Shown: positions 9,001 to 16,760 of the stretch, piece by piece
Layout: each line of letters starts with the position of its first letter
Numbering within the stretch: position 1 is the first letter of the stretch
Origin: Streptomyces laurentii
Lineage (GTDB): Bacteria > Actinomycetota > Actinomycetes > Streptomycetales > Streptomycetaceae
Direction of reading: 5' to 3'
DNA: 64,000 bases
Assembly: GCA_002355495.1 (NCBI GenBank)
Contig: AP017424.1
Location: forward strand, 7,257,501 to 7,321,500
Notes under the pieces: model-generated
Told to the model about the DNA's origin: nothing
The model's database searches: none
Seen by the model: only the letters and a program-made list of their open reading frames with translations
Made by a program: the position numbers and the translations under genes

Positions 9001-9979
9001 GGCCACGGCGCCGGCGCCAGGTCTCGAGCAGGGCGTGGGACATCAGGGGAAGGCCGCCGGGCTGATGATCGAGTTCCTCGACGATCCGGGCGGTCAGTGA
9101 CCGTTCGACGAGGAGCCCTTGGGCGGCGGCGGGCCTGGTGATCGCATCGCGCAGTTCCTCCCGGCTCATCGGCCCGAGAAGAAACGTGCCGGCGCCGGCC
9201 GCGTCGGCGAGGCGGCGGTCCTGTGCGAGATGACCGAGGAAGTCGGCGCGTACCGCGATCAGCACACGGCCCCCGAGATCGGCACGTGTCGTGTCCAGGA
9301 GAGCCTTGATGAAGCGGGTGCGCTCGACGGGGTCGGCGCAGAGCGTGAACAACTCCTCGAACTGGTCGATGATGAGCAGGGACCGAGGGCTGGTGGCCGC
9401 GGGCGCCAGGAGCGCTGCGTGGGTGCCGGCCGGATGCGGGCCGGGGGTGAGGATCCTGATCACCGACGGTCTCCCGTCGGATTCCGGGAGGTGGCGTAGC
9501 AGGGGAACGAGTCCGGCCCGGATCAGGGACGACTTCCCGCTGCCGGAGGGGCCCGACAGTGCGGTGCAGGGGCGCGCCCGGACGAGTTCCGCCAGGTGTC
9601 CGGTGGTGCGGTCACGTCCGAAGAAGAGCGCGGTGTCGCCTGTCTCGAACCGGGCGAGTCCTCGGTACGGAGCCTCGGTCACGTCCATGCCGCCGGCGGC
9701 GAGCCGCTCCCCTGCGGCCTCCTGCTCGGCCGCGTGCCAGCGCTGTTCCCAGTCGGCCACGTCCCCGCCGCACGCCCGAACGTAGGCCAGGGCCACCGGA
9801 AGCGACGGAAGGTGCTCTCCTGCGGCCGCCTCCGCCAGGGTCGCCGTCGAATACCGGGCCTCGACCGCCATCGCGCGGTACGTGAGCGGTCCCGCCGCGT
9901 CCCGCAGCTTCCTCAGTTCGTGGGCGAACCGGGCCACCGGTCCGCTGCTCGGGTCAAGCTCTCGCTCACGGCGCCCCAT
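6032..9979 (-). CDS. HTH - STAND NTPase - transmembrane - WD40 repeat protein
   Basis: The product has 1315 residues. Residues 1-75 resemble an XRE-type HTH (LRKLRDAAGPLTYRAMAVEARYSTATLAEAAAGE). A novel STAND-type NTPase domain follows, with Walker A GPSGSGKS at 143-150 and Walker B LLIIDQFEEL at 201-210. A hydrophobic helix (VGALSVLLALAVLVGLVAW) lies near residues 530-550, and the C-terminal half is a WD40-type beta-propeller (repeats such as VRFSPDGRFVAATDRKELLIWRIG and ALTFSPNGALLATGDETGRVMLWDG). STAND proteins are signal-gated switches that oligomerise when the sensor (here WD40) binds a ligand. This actinomycete architecture is common but functionally uncharacterised; some STAND relatives act in phage defence. 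The gene is alone on its strand, so no effector partner is visible. Confidence 0.85.
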   Translation of the reverse strand: MGRRERELDPSSGPVARFAHELRKLRDAAGPLTYRAMAVEARYSTATLAEAAAGEHLPSLPVALAYVRACGGDVADWEQRWHAAEQEAAGERLAAGGMDVTEAPYRGLARFETGDTALFFGRDRTTGHLAELVRARPCTALSGPSGSGKSSLIRAGLVPLLRHLPESDGRPSVIRILTPGPHPAGTHAALLAPAATSPRSLLIIDQFEELFTLCADPVERTRFIKALLDTTRADLGGRVLIAVRADFLGHLAQDRRLADAAGAGTFLLGPMSREELRDAITRPAAAQGLLVERSLTARIVEELDHQPGGLPLMSHALLETWRRRRGRTLTESAYHETGGLAGAIAHTAEECYERLSPAQRRTARHLLLRLVTPGQGAQDTRRPVPRAELGLPADEHAGRERAGEAERADQPEESHGAGDLAVVVERLVRARLITLDHDTVDLAHEALLTAWPRLRGWIDEDRERIRCHRHLTEAAVGWHALGRDPGALYRGLRLTTAREYFPERPDPSGELTALEARFLAASNRAALRAQRRSRVGVGALSVLLALAVLVGLVAWQQNRISERRRVEHEARRIAGTAESLRQSDPVTSMRLSLAAWNVADLPETRATLLSAMTQPQQNLFTDPDTSGDTMRRLSDDGRTLLSIGSKSVVEWDVRTGRQRRVMPGLGASLNHTAPMRSDGPRVLDFGEDTSSPRRVGLRDLATGRTGRPLSTELGGGANLGPSGRLLVTYETAPPAPGTPRRMRTVLRDTATGAVRLSLPPLPWRESRNGDGFVPATSSALERQHTDEKRDVLLVQDVVISRDDALLAWCLPGEPLQLWDVARRRRLDAPWAPTMSRDACVNEAAQFTHDSRALVLADGDGIRSWELATGKERRLVTHPKPTEVRFSPDGRFVAATDRKELLIWRIGPETQRRPVYRFPLAGEDAGQLRFDLAAGRLSYMVGAPSSLHWGSAVRTLDIRRILAPEWRPAPATGARFSADGTLLVVARQQGNRMSFRLRDLRPAGGWTELPSMPCGPPGNPYTLCEPLLAFRPDSRVLVYGIQSGDIEQPTPPHMAFWDVNRRRVTDTQDLVVPEGRIPGLPELGAVSYTSDGRFLLLTQPPTLGSTHLWDPRRRAVVRSWPGVQGNALGVAPDGSMFVTSDGAVRDLRRDGRPAVERRVRSSGIALTFSPNGALLATGDETGRVMLWDGQACELIGEVKPADLSYPPPVVTSLAFSPDSRLLAVEAGGTIQIWDVDSRMPLGLPMPTAGDFVTALGFSADGSTLRVSGEHVDLAAYRIDPRTAATTVCRRANGPLSKAAWKTFLPDIPFTRSCPIT

Positions 9980-10289
9980 CGCATCCCCCTGACCGGCGTC
10001 GGCACGACGGCCGCAAGCTACGCGGCCGGGCTCCGTGTTGCCAAGGGGTTCCTCGTCACGGCGTGTTCAGCCACGTCCCGCCCGGTCTCACGGCGACGCG
10101 AAGACGTTTGTCCGGAGTGATGAAAGCCGCCTGCCTGACAACCCACCGCCGGCGAACACTGAGGTCACGGAGGAGACCTACCGGCGGACAACGCCGTTGC
10201 CCGACTCCCCGTCCGCGATCCGCGATCCGCGCAGCGTGGCGCACACGTGCCCAGTCGGCGGGATCGCAGACCTGAGAGAAGGAGAACCC
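9980..10289. other. 310-base divergent promoter region
   Basis: The region lies between the starts of the STAND gene (-) and the small secreted protein gene (+) and must contain both promoters. The only element seen with confidence is the ribosome site AGAAGGAGA just before the ATG at 10290. No coding signal, tRNA or repeat was found. Confidence 0.5.
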
Positions 10290-10790
10290 ATGAACGTGTA
10301 CAAGAAGGCGGCCGGCCTGCTGGCCGCCGCGGGAGCGGTCATCGTGTCGCTGCTTGCGACGGCAGCACCGGCGCAGGCGTACGGCAGCGAACTGAACGCA
10401 ATGTACGAATCGGTGGACACCAGCACCTGCCCCTGCACCCTTTACGACCAGATCGACAACACCTACTTCGCCAAGGACTCCGGCGGCCTGGCCGTCAAGG
10501 CCCAGCTGTGGACCAGAAACGGCGACGTCGCCAAGGTGGAATTCCACCCCTACGACCAGAAGCTCTGGATCTACGACGCCGCCAACGACGGCGACACCGT
10601 CTACGTCACCCTCTACACGGCGAGGAAGGGCTGGTCCGCCATCTACTACGCGCCGGGCACCAGCAAGGACGTCGACAAGAACGTGATCGACTTCAGCAGC
10701 TGGCTCAACGAAGGGGAGGACGTGCTGGTCCGGATCAGCGACAACTCCGACGGGACCGACGTGATCGCCACGGCCTGGGGCCGCGCCTGA
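10290..10790 (+). CDS. Small secreted protein of unknown function
   Basis: This gene encodes 166 residues from an ATG at 10290 preceded by AGAAGGAGAACCC. The N-terminus is a Sec signal peptide (MNVYKKAAGLLAAAGAVIVSLLATAAPAQA, cut after AQA near residue 30). The mature part of about 136 residues is acidic, rich in Asp, Tyr and Trp, contains one CPC pair (TSTCPCTLYD) and a beta-rich pattern (VKAQLWTRNGDVAKVEFHPYDQKLWIYD). No enzyme family is recognised; small exported beta-sandwich proteins of this sort are common in Streptomyces. It stands alone, transcribed away from the STAND gene. Confidence 0.8.
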   Translation: MNVYKKAAGLLAAAGAVIVSLLATAAPAQAYGSELNAMYESVDTSTCPCTLYDQIDNTYFAKDSGGLAVKAQLWTRNGDVAKVEFHPYDQKLWIYDAANDGDTVYVTLYTARKGWSAIYYAPGTSKDVDKNVIDFSSWLNEGEDVLVRISDNSDGTDVIATAWGRA

Positions 10791-11022
10791 CGGGCCCGAG
10801 ACGTCCCCGCCCAGCGGCACGGTGCGGGACGCCCCGGTGATGCATCCCGCGAGCCCTTCGCCCCAGGGCCGATACGGCAGGCCGGGGCGTCCCCGGCCCG
10901 ACGCTTCTGATGATCGGCGACTTCACCCAGTGCCTTTGACGGCGACCCACGGTGACGGCGGACGATCGGGGAGTCGTCACGCGTCGACGGACTGAGAAGT
11001 CCCGGGGACGCGTGACCGCGTC

Positions 11023-11253
11023 CTACAGCAGCGCCGCTCGGGCTGGTCGGACATGCTCTGGCCTTGGTCCGGAGCGCGTGCGGTGTCCTGGCCGGTCTGC
11101 TCCGTCGGCCGGCTGGACCCGCATCGCCCTCGCCCGCCACCGGCGAAGCCACTTGTGGGCAGTAGTCCGTGAGAAACCCGGTTTGGCGGCTATGTGCGCG
11201 ACCGGGCGGCTCGAGCGGACACGTTCGACCAGCAGTCTCCTGCCGAAGGTCAT
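11023..11253 (-). pseudogene. IS481-like transposase N-terminal remnant
   Basis: Reading leftwards from 11253 the frame gives MTFGRRLLVERVRSSRPVAH, continuing into GFSRTTAHKWLRRWRA. This closely resembles the HTH start of IS481-family transposases (GRRRLVERV...PIAHVA...GISRACAHKWLRRW). After the HTH the similarity fades and no DDE catalytic part follows, so this is a decayed 5' fragment. No terminal repeats or target duplications were found. The whole gap between the small secreted protein and the carrier protein gene (10791-11348) otherwise shows no gene. The remnant lies at the left edge of the hydroxyphenylglycine locus and may mark a past insertion boundary. Confidence 0.6.
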
Positions 11254-11348
11254 GCCACTGCCGGGACCGCCCGGTCCGGTGCTCACCTGGGCAACGGGGC
11301 GGCGGGTGCGACCATGCCGCTCCCGCCGTACCGTGGCGGCGGTCGCTC

Positions 11349-11585
11349 TCAGGACCGGTCCGGCACCGGGTCCCCGGACAAGGTCAACTGCGCGACGAAG
11401 TCGGCCAGTACGGGGTGTTCCAGCAGGACGCGGACCCGGACGTGGACGCCGAGGCGCCGACGCAGGGCGGCCACCACCTCCATGGCGGCGAGGGACTGGC
11501 CGCCCAGGGCGAAGAAGTCGTCGTCGTCCGCGACCGGAACGCCCAGGACCTCCTGCCAGATCTCGGCTACTGCGGTGGTTCCCAC
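11349..11585 (-). CDS. Free-standing peptidyl carrier protein
   Basis: This gene encodes 78 residues forming one PP-binding domain, with phosphopantetheine attachment motif DDDDFFALGGQSLAAMEVV (Ser in GGQSL). The GTG at 11585 is the only possible start, because an in-frame TGA lies two codons upstream; AAGGAG precedes it by 10 bases. It is the last gene of a four-gene minus-strand operon A - methyltransferase - P450 - PCP. That set suggests in-trans chemistry: the free A domain loads an amino acid on this carrier, the P450 (and perhaps the methyltransferase) modifies it while bound, and the product is handed to the NRPS. Comparable A/PCP/P450 sets make beta-hydroxylated amino acids in other pathways; the substrate here is unknown. 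Confidence 0.92.
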   Translation of the reverse strand: MGTTAVAEIWQEVLGVPVADDDDFFALGGQSLAAMEVVAALRRRLGVHVRVRVLLEHPVLADFVAQLTLSGDPVPDRS

Positions 11586-11608
11586 TGTTCATCAGCTCCT
11601 TGGCGGGC

Positions 11609-12874
11609 TTATGCCGGGCTCAGTCGTACCGGCAGGCGGGTCAGTCCGTGGATGAAGTTGCCGGTGCCCCACTCCGGCGGTCCGGCCGGGGCGATCGCGC
11701 GCACCCGGCGGGTCAGCGCGGTCAGCAGGGCGGTCAGTTCGAGCCGGGCGACCCGGGATCCGACGCAGACATGCGGGCCCCAGCCGAACGCGAGGTGCCG
11801 GTTGGGGGTGCGGTCCGGCCGGAAGGTGTCCGGGTCGGGGAAGACGGCCGGGTCGCGGTCGGCCGAGCAGAGCCAGGCGGTCACCCGGTCGCCGGGGCGC
11901 AGGCCGGTGCCGGCGACCGTCACCGGGCGGGTCACGGTGCGCAGCGCGTGCAGGCCGGGGGTGGTCCAGCGCAGGATCTCCTCGACGGTGGTGGGCAGCA
12001 GCTCCGGCGACGCGCGCAGCGCCGTCCACAGCTCGGGCCGGTCGCCGAAGACGAGGAGCGCGCCGGCCGCCGCGTACCGGACGGTCTCGCTCGCACCGGT
12101 CAGCACCCCGCCGCAGTTGACGATCAGTTCCTCGTCGGTGAGGCCGTCGCCGACCGCGAGCAGGGAGCTGATCAGGTCGTCGCCGGGGCGGGCCCGGCGC
12201 TCGTCGAGCAGGTCGGCGAAGTAGCCGAAGATCTCGGCGTTGGCGTCGAGCCGGTCGATCGGGTCGGGGGAGTCCAGGCCGTCGGTGGTGAGCCGGCCGA
12301 TCAGCGGCCAGTCGGCCCGGGGGAGGTTCATCATGGCGCAGATGACCTGGTTGGGCAGCCGCCGGGCCAGGTCGCCGACCGCGTCGAGGACCAGCGCCCC
12401 GGCCGCGGCCGTCTCACCCGAAGCATCCGTACGGCTGTCGTCCCCGGCCCCTCCGACGCGCGCCCCGATCACCTCGTCGACCAGGTCGGTGACCCCGTCG
12501 ACGATCCGGTCCTGCCAGCGGCGCAGCGCCGCCGGGGTGAACGGCGCGCCCACCACTCGGCGGATCCGGCCGTGCCGCGGCGGGTCGCTGACCACCATCA
12601 GCCGGTCGGCGACCCGTCCCGCCGCCTCGTCCGACCCGCCGAGCCGGATGCCGGCGCGGGAACTGAACGAGGCCGGATCGCCCAGCACCGTCAGGACGTC
12701 GTCGTACCGGGCGGCGACCCAGAACCCGGGGCCGTCCGGCTCCGGGTGCCAGGTCAGCCCGGGACGGGCGCGCACGGCGGCGAGCTGGTCCAGGTACCGG
12801 TATCCGGCGAAGACGTCCGGCGTGAGCAGATCGAGACCCGTGACGGGATCGGGCCTGAGGTCGGTGTCGTTCAT
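11609..12874 (-). CDS. Cytochrome P450
   Basis: The product has 421 residues, a normal length for a soluble bacterial P450. The heme-thiolate loop is FGWGPHVCVGSRVARLE near residue 375, the K-helix is EEILRW, and the I-helix carries GASET, a variant of the usual (A/G)GxxT oxygen-activation motif. No reductase gene is adjacent, so it would use general ferredoxins. It sits between the methyltransferase and the carrier protein in one operon (7 and 23 base gaps). This favours a substrate bound to the carrier, as for P450s that beta-hydroxylate aminoacyl-PCPs; aromatic cross-linking is the main alternative. The assignment as P450 is secure, the reaction is not. Confidence 0.93.
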   Translation of the reverse strand: MNDTDLRPDPVTGLDLLTPDVFAGYRYLDQLAAVRARPGLTWHPEPDGPGFWVAARYDDVLTVLGDPASFSSRAGIRLGGSDEAAGRVADRLMVVSDPPRHGRIRRVVGAPFTPAALRRWQDRIVDGVTDLVDEVIGARVGGAGDDSRTDASGETAAAGALVLDAVGDLARRLPNQVICAMMNLPRADWPLIGRLTTDGLDSPDPIDRLDANAEIFGYFADLLDERRARPGDDLISSLLAVGDGLTDEELIVNCGGVLTGASETVRYAAAGALLVFGDRPELWTALRASPELLPTTVEEILRWTTPGLHALRTVTRPVTVAGTGLRPGDRVTAWLCSADRDPAVFPDPDTFRPDRTPNRHLAFGWGPHVCVGSRVARLELTALLTALTRRVRAIAPAGPPEWGTGNFIHGLTRLPVRLSPA

Positions 12875-12880
12875 CGCCGG

Positions 12881-14005
12881 TCAGTGCGCCTCGATGACGG
12901 AGAACGGCGAGTCCGGGATCTCCAGGACCCGGCTCACCTGGTACCCGGCCGCGTGCAGGATCCGGGTGAACCCGGCCCGGTCGCGTTCCCGGCCGCCGGT
13001 GAGGACCATCATGCCGAGGTCGCTCCAGCGGCTGATGTGCGGGGAGCCGTCCTCCGGAACCAGCATCTCGATCACCAGCAGCCGGCCGCCGGGCGCCAGC
13101 GCGCGCCGGCTCGACCGCAGGATGTCCACCGACTGCTCGTCGGTCCAGTCGTGCAGGACGCTGCACAGCAGATGGGTGTCCGCGCCGGTGGGCACCGCGA
13201 CGAAGAAGTCGCCGGGCACGGTGCGGCAACCGGGCACGCCGCCGCGGCGGTTGACCTCGTCGATCACCGTGGGGCGGTCGAACAGGATGCCGCTCGCGTG
13301 CGGGGCCGCCGACAGGATCCCGCCGAGGAGGAAGCCGTCCGCGCCGCCGATGTCCAGGATGACGGACGAGGGCGACCAGTCGACGGTCTCGGCCGCCTGC
13401 CGGTACAGCCGGCCGGTGCGTTCGCGCATCCGGCGCAGGAAGGCGAGGTTCTCGGCGCGCCGGTTGTCCTTGACGCCGAAGAAGCCGCCGGCCGCGGCCT
13501 CGCCGTCCTCGTCCCCGGTGCCGAAGGACGCGGCGCCGGTACGGAAGCTGTCGGCGGCGCGCAGCCAGGCCAGTTGGCTCTCGGCGTTGACGAGCGACGC
13601 GGAGAGGCTGTGCGGGTGGTCCCGGCGCAGCCGGGCGCCGCGCGCCGTCAGCCGGAAGCCGGTGGCCGGGTCGCCGGTGAAGAACCCGGCCGCGGCGAGG
13701 GCGGACAGGAGCCGGGACAGGGCGTCGGGGTCGGCGCCGACCAGGTCCGCCGTGGTGGCCACGGACTGCGGTGTCAGGGCGTTCATCATGTCGGCGATGC
13801 CGAGTTCGACGGCGATGCGCAGGGCGTGCGGCAGCACCGCGACCATGCTGTCGTCGACGAGCGTGAGGTAGTCCTCCACGATCCTGTCGGTGGTCTCGGC
13901 GCACGCGGTGTCGGCGTGTCCGGTGGCTCCGACGGTCCCGGTCATCCCGTTCGATCCGTTCATTCCCGTCATCCCGGCGGTCTCGGTGCTCTTGTGCAGG
14001 GTCAT
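12881..14005 (-). CDS. SAM-dependent methyltransferase (O-methyltransferase family)
   Basis: The product has 374 residues. The N-terminal half is the helical dimerisation/winged-helix part typical of small-molecule O-methyltransferases (SMVAVLPHALRIAVELGIADMM, then VGADPDALSRLLSALAAAGFF). The C-terminal half has the SAM site ILDIGGADGFLLGGIL and the LCSVLHDWTDEQSVDIL region common in this family. The ATG at 14005 overlaps the A-domain gene stop (ATGA) and is preceded by GGAAGGGG. The Met/Gly/Thr-rich start (GMTGMNGSNGMTGTVGATG) is an unusual low-complexity tail with no clear role. It likely methylates a hydroxyl (or carbon) of the building block made by this operon or of the finished peptide. 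Confidence 0.88.
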   Translation of the reverse strand: MTLHKSTETAGMTGMNGSNGMTGTVGATGHADTACAETTDRIVEDYLTLVDDSMVAVLPHALRIAVELGIADMMNALTPQSVATTADLVGADPDALSRLLSALAAAGFFTGDPATGFRLTARGARLRRDHPHSLSASLVNAESQLAWLRAADSFRTGAASFGTGDEDGEAAAGGFFGVKDNRRAENLAFLRRMRERTGRLYRQAAETVDWSPSSVILDIGGADGFLLGGILSAAPHASGILFDRPTVIDEVNRRGGVPGCRTVPGDFFVAVPTGADTHLLCSVLHDWTDEQSVDILRSSRRALAPGGRLLVIEMLVPEDGSPHISRWSDLGMMVLTGGRERDRAGFTRILHAAGYQVSRVLEIPDSPFSVIEAH

Positions 14006-15462
14006 CGTCTGCCCCTTCCTGGGGTCGGAACGCGCAGCAGCTCCGCCGTGGCCCGGTGATCCACCTTGCCGTTGGCGTTGTGGGGGAGTTCGTCGAGTCG
14101 GCGCACCACATCGGGCACCAGGTGGCCGGGGAGCCGGCCGCTCAGTTCCGTACGTACCCGCTCCGGGTCCGCGTTCCCGGTGAAGGCCAGCGCCAGACGC
14201 TCGTACGCGCCGCTCCGGCCGGTCAGCGCCACCGCCACGCAGTCGCGTACCCCCGGATGGCCCGCGGCGTGGCTCTCCACCTCGGCCAGCTCCACCCGGT
14301 AGCCGCGGATCTTCACCTGCCGGTCGGCGCGGCCGAGGAAGTGCAGCACTCCCTCGGCGTCGCGTTCCGCGCGGTCGCCGGTGCGGTAGACCCGCGTCGG
14401 CACCCCCTGGACGTCGACGGTGACGAACCGTTCGGCGGTACGTTCCGGGTCGCGCAGGTAGCCCTCGGCCAGGCCCGTGCCCGCGACGCACAGCTCGCCG
14501 TCGATCAGATGGACCTCGGTGCCCGGCACCGGCCGCCCGATGGGGACGCCGTGGGGCCGGTCGCAGTCCTGGGGCCGGATGCGGTGCATGGTGGTGAAGG
14601 CGAAACTCTCCACCGGGCCGTAGCAGTTGTGGACGGTCGTGTCCGGGTGGCGCAGCAGCAGGGTGCGTACCGGCTCCGGCGACAGCCGCTCACCGCCGAT
14701 GAACATGAGGTCGACCCCGTCGAAGCAGCCGGGGTCCAGCCGCACCAGCAGGTTCACCACGGACGCGACCAGGACGAGGGTGTTCACGCCGTGCCCGGCG
14801 ATCAGGTCGCGCAGGGTGTCGGGGAGCAGGTGATCCTCGTCCGGCAGCACGACGGTGCCGCCCCGGCTGAGCATGCCCCACAGCTCCAGCCCGCAGGCGT
14901 CCCAGCCGACAGGGGCGAGCTGCGGCAGCACCCGCCCGGGGCCGAAGGCCGCCAGCGGGCCGCTGTCGAAGAGCCGCAGTACGGCCTGGTGGGGTGTCAC
15001 CACGCCCTTGGGGGCCCCGGTGCTGCCCGAGGTGAAGAAGACACAGGCCGGGTCGGCCGGCCCGATGTCCGCCCGCACCGTCGGGGACCCGGGTAAGAGC
15101 GCGGACGCGGGCGGCGGGGTCCAGCACGGGGCGCCGTCGAGCGGGGTGTCCGTCACGAACAGCGGGGCCCGCAGCAGACGCAGCAGTTCCCGTACCCGCT
15201 CGTCCGGCCACCGTACGTCGATCGGGCAGTAGGCGGCGCCCGTCTTCAGGACGGCGAGCAGGAGGGTCGCCATCCGGGCCGAGCGGGTGACGCGGACCGG
15301 CACCAGGGAGCCCGGTCCGACCCCTGCCTCGACCAGTGCGGCGGCGTACGCGTCGGCCGCCGAAACGAGTTGTGAATAGGTGACCGGTCCCTTGTCGTCG
15401 ATCAGCGCGATATGGTCGCCGAATTCCGCCGCGCGCTCGTCGAGTGCCTGATGAATCAGCAC
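14002..15462 (-). CDS. Free-standing NRPS adenylation domain
   Basis: The product is a complete A domain of 486 residues without carrier domain: A3 FFTSGSTGAPKGVV, A5-like NCYGPVES, A7 YRTGDRA, A8 GRADRQVKIRGYRVEL, A10 NANGKVDHRA. The GTG at 15462 was chosen because AAGGAG lies exactly 6 bases before it and the protein then starts VLIHQALDERA like other A domains; a GTG at 15504 is the in-frame alternative, but it overlaps the putative -10. By-eye pocket residues are D-A-L-V-F-G-C-A-F-K, which match no specificity I know. The enzyme should activate one amino acid and load it on the carrier encoded three genes downstream. A TTA codon at 15096-15094 makes the gene a candidate for bldA control. 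Confidence 0.92.
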   Translation of the reverse strand: MLIHQALDERAAEFGDHIALIDDKGPVTYSQLVSAADAYAAALVEAGVGPGSLVPVRVTRSARMATLLLAVLKTGAAYCPIDVRWPDERVRELLRLLRAPLFVTDTPLDGAPCWTPPPASALLPGSPTVRADIGPADPACVFFTSGSTGAPKGVVTPHQAVLRLFDSGPLAAFGPGRVLPQLAPVGWDACGLELWGMLSRGGTVVLPDEDHLLPDTLRDLIAGHGVNTLVLVASVVNLLVRLDPGCFDGVDLMFIGGERLSPEPVRTLLLRHPDTTVHNCYGPVESFAFTTMHRIRPQDCDRPHGVPIGRPVPGTEVHLIDGELCVAGTGLAEGYLRDPERTAERFVTVDVQGVPTRVYRTGDRAERDAEGVLHFLGRADRQVKIRGYRVELAEVESHAAGHPGVRDCVAVALTGRSGAYERLALAFTGNADPERVRTELSGRLPGHLVPDVVRRLDELPHNANGKVDHRATAELLRVPTPGRGRR

Positions 15463-15496
15463 GTACCGCTCCTTGTCCGCAGCTGCGATCGGACGC

Positions 15497-15539
15497 ATAT
15501 TCACCTGTCACGGTGGTGCGCGCAACCCCTACGAACCCC
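15497..15539 (-). promoter_or_regulatory. Promoter of the A-MT-P450-PCP operon with direct-repeat operator
   Basis: Read on the minus strand: GGGGTTCGTAGGGGTTG (15539-15523) overlaps a -35 TTGCGC (15525-15520), followed by 17 bases and a -10 GAATAT (15502-15497). The GGGGTT motif is repeated with a 10-base period. The same element with the same spacing occurs before mbtH (26660-26701), with 15 of 16 bases identical. Confidence 0.6.
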
Positions 15540-15611
15540 AACGGGGAGAGCCCGGCACCCGGGTGCGGGACGGGGCGTTCCGCAGTATCGGGCGGTGGGC
15601 ATCGGGGCGCA

Positions 15612-15641
15612 TTGACATTCTTCGGCACCCGTCCCTAGCGT
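15612..15641 (+). promoter_or_regulatory. Putative promoter of the hmaS operon
   Basis: TTGACA (15612-15617), an 18-base spacer and TAGCGT (15636-15641) fit a vegetative actinomycete promoter. It is about 80 bases upstream of the hmaS start and divergent from the A-domain promoter. The match is by eye only. Confidence 0.45.
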
Positions 15642-15719
15642 CATTTTCGTCGCGGTTCCGGGATCCGACAATTCTTGCTCCCGCCGTTGAAACCGCTTAT
15701 CCGAGCCTTGGGGGAATTG

Positions 15720-16760
15720 GTGTTGTCCGCACCCCAGACCAGAAATCAGCCTGCCGTCGACGCCGGTATCGACCACATCACGCTCTCCGTCGGAGACGCC
15801 CGTGCCCGCGCGGCCGAGTTCGTCGACCGCTACGGCTTCGAGGTCGTCGCCACCGGGGACACCCCGGAGTTCACGGCCGTCGCGGTACGGCAGCGGGACA
15901 TCGTCCTCGTGCTGCTGCAGGGCCGCGCCGACGACCACCCGGCCACCCTCTACACCGCCCGGCACGGCGACGGCGTGAGCGACATCGCCCTGCGGGTGAC
16001 GGAACCGAACCCCGCCGCGACGGAGCCGGCCCCCTCCGTACTCGAAGCCTTCGGCGACGTGACGCACACCTTCGTGACCCGGCCCGCCGGCGTGCCCTGG
16101 TCGCTGCCCGGCCTCTCCCCGGTGCCCGCCGAGCGACCGACCGGAACCGCCCGGACCACCCCTCCCGCGCTGCACCACCTGCTCTGCGTCGACCACATCG
16201 CGGTCTGCGTCGAGAACGGCGAACTGGACCGGGTCATCGCGTCCTACGAGCGGGCCCTGGGCTGGCAGGTGGTCTTCGGCGAGGACATCCACGTCGGCGC
16301 GCAGGCCATGCGCTCCAAGGTCGTGCAGAGCCCGAACGGTCAGGTCACGCTGACGCTGCTCGAGCCGATGAGCGGCGCCGCCCCGGGCCAGATCGACGAC
16401 TTCCTGAAGAAGCACGGCGGCGCCGGCGTCCAGCACCTGGCGTTCGCGGTCCCGGACATCGTGGACGCGGTGGCCGATCTCGCCGCCGCCGGCGTGGGAT
16501 TCCTGTCCACGCCCGACCCCTACTACGAGAACCTCGACCAGCGGCTCGGCCCGTCCGGCCACCCGGTGGCGGAGCTGCGCAAGTACAGCGTGCTCGCCGA
16601 CCGCGACCACGACGGCGAGCTGTTCCAGATCTTCACCCGCTCCGAGCACCCGCGCCGCACCCTGTTCATGGAGATCATCGAACGCCGCGGCGCCACCACG
16701 TTCGGCAGCAACAACATCCGCAAGCTGTACGAGGCGGTCGAGCGGCAGGACCTGGCGTGA
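15720..16760 (+). CDS. hmaS: 4-hydroxymandelate synthase (HmaS)
   Basis: The product has about 346 residues with two vicinal-oxygen-chelate halves, like 4-hydroxyphenylpyruvate dioxygenase (HPPD). Likely Fe(II) ligands are His in GIDHITLSV and VQHLAFAV and Glu in FMEIIERRGATTFGSNNIRKLYEA; the last motif is the family hallmark. HmaS converts 4-hydroxyphenylpyruvate to 4-hydroxymandelate, the first dedicated step to 4-hydroxyphenylglycine. It is called HmaS rather than HPPD because hydroxymandelate oxidase and HpgT genes follow in the same operon. The start is uncertain: GTG 15720 or TTG 15723 after GGGGGAA, or TTG 15675. The stop overlaps the next start (GTGA). Confidence 0.93.
   Translation: MLSAPQTRNQPAVDAGIDHITLSVGDARARAAEFVDRYGFEVVATGDTPEFTAVAVRQRDIVLVLLQGRADDHPATLYTARHGDGVSDIALRVTEPNPAATEPAPSVLEAFGDVTHTFVTRPAGVPWSLPGLSPVPAERPTGTARTTPPALHHLLCVDHIAVCVENGELDRVIASYERALGWQVVFGEDIHVGAQAMRSKVVQSPNGQVTLTLLEPMSGAAPGQIDDFLKKHGGAGVQHLAFAVPDIVDAVADLAAAGVGFLSTPDPYYENLDQRLGPSGHPVAELRKYSVLADRDHDGELFQIFTRSEHPRRTLFMEIIERRGATTFGSNNIRKLYEAVERQDLA

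Noticed and set aside
15675..16760. Homogentisate-type HPPD for tyrosine breakdown
   Set aside because: Directly coupled to hydroxymandelate oxidase and HpgT genes, which define the hydroxyphenylglycine route.
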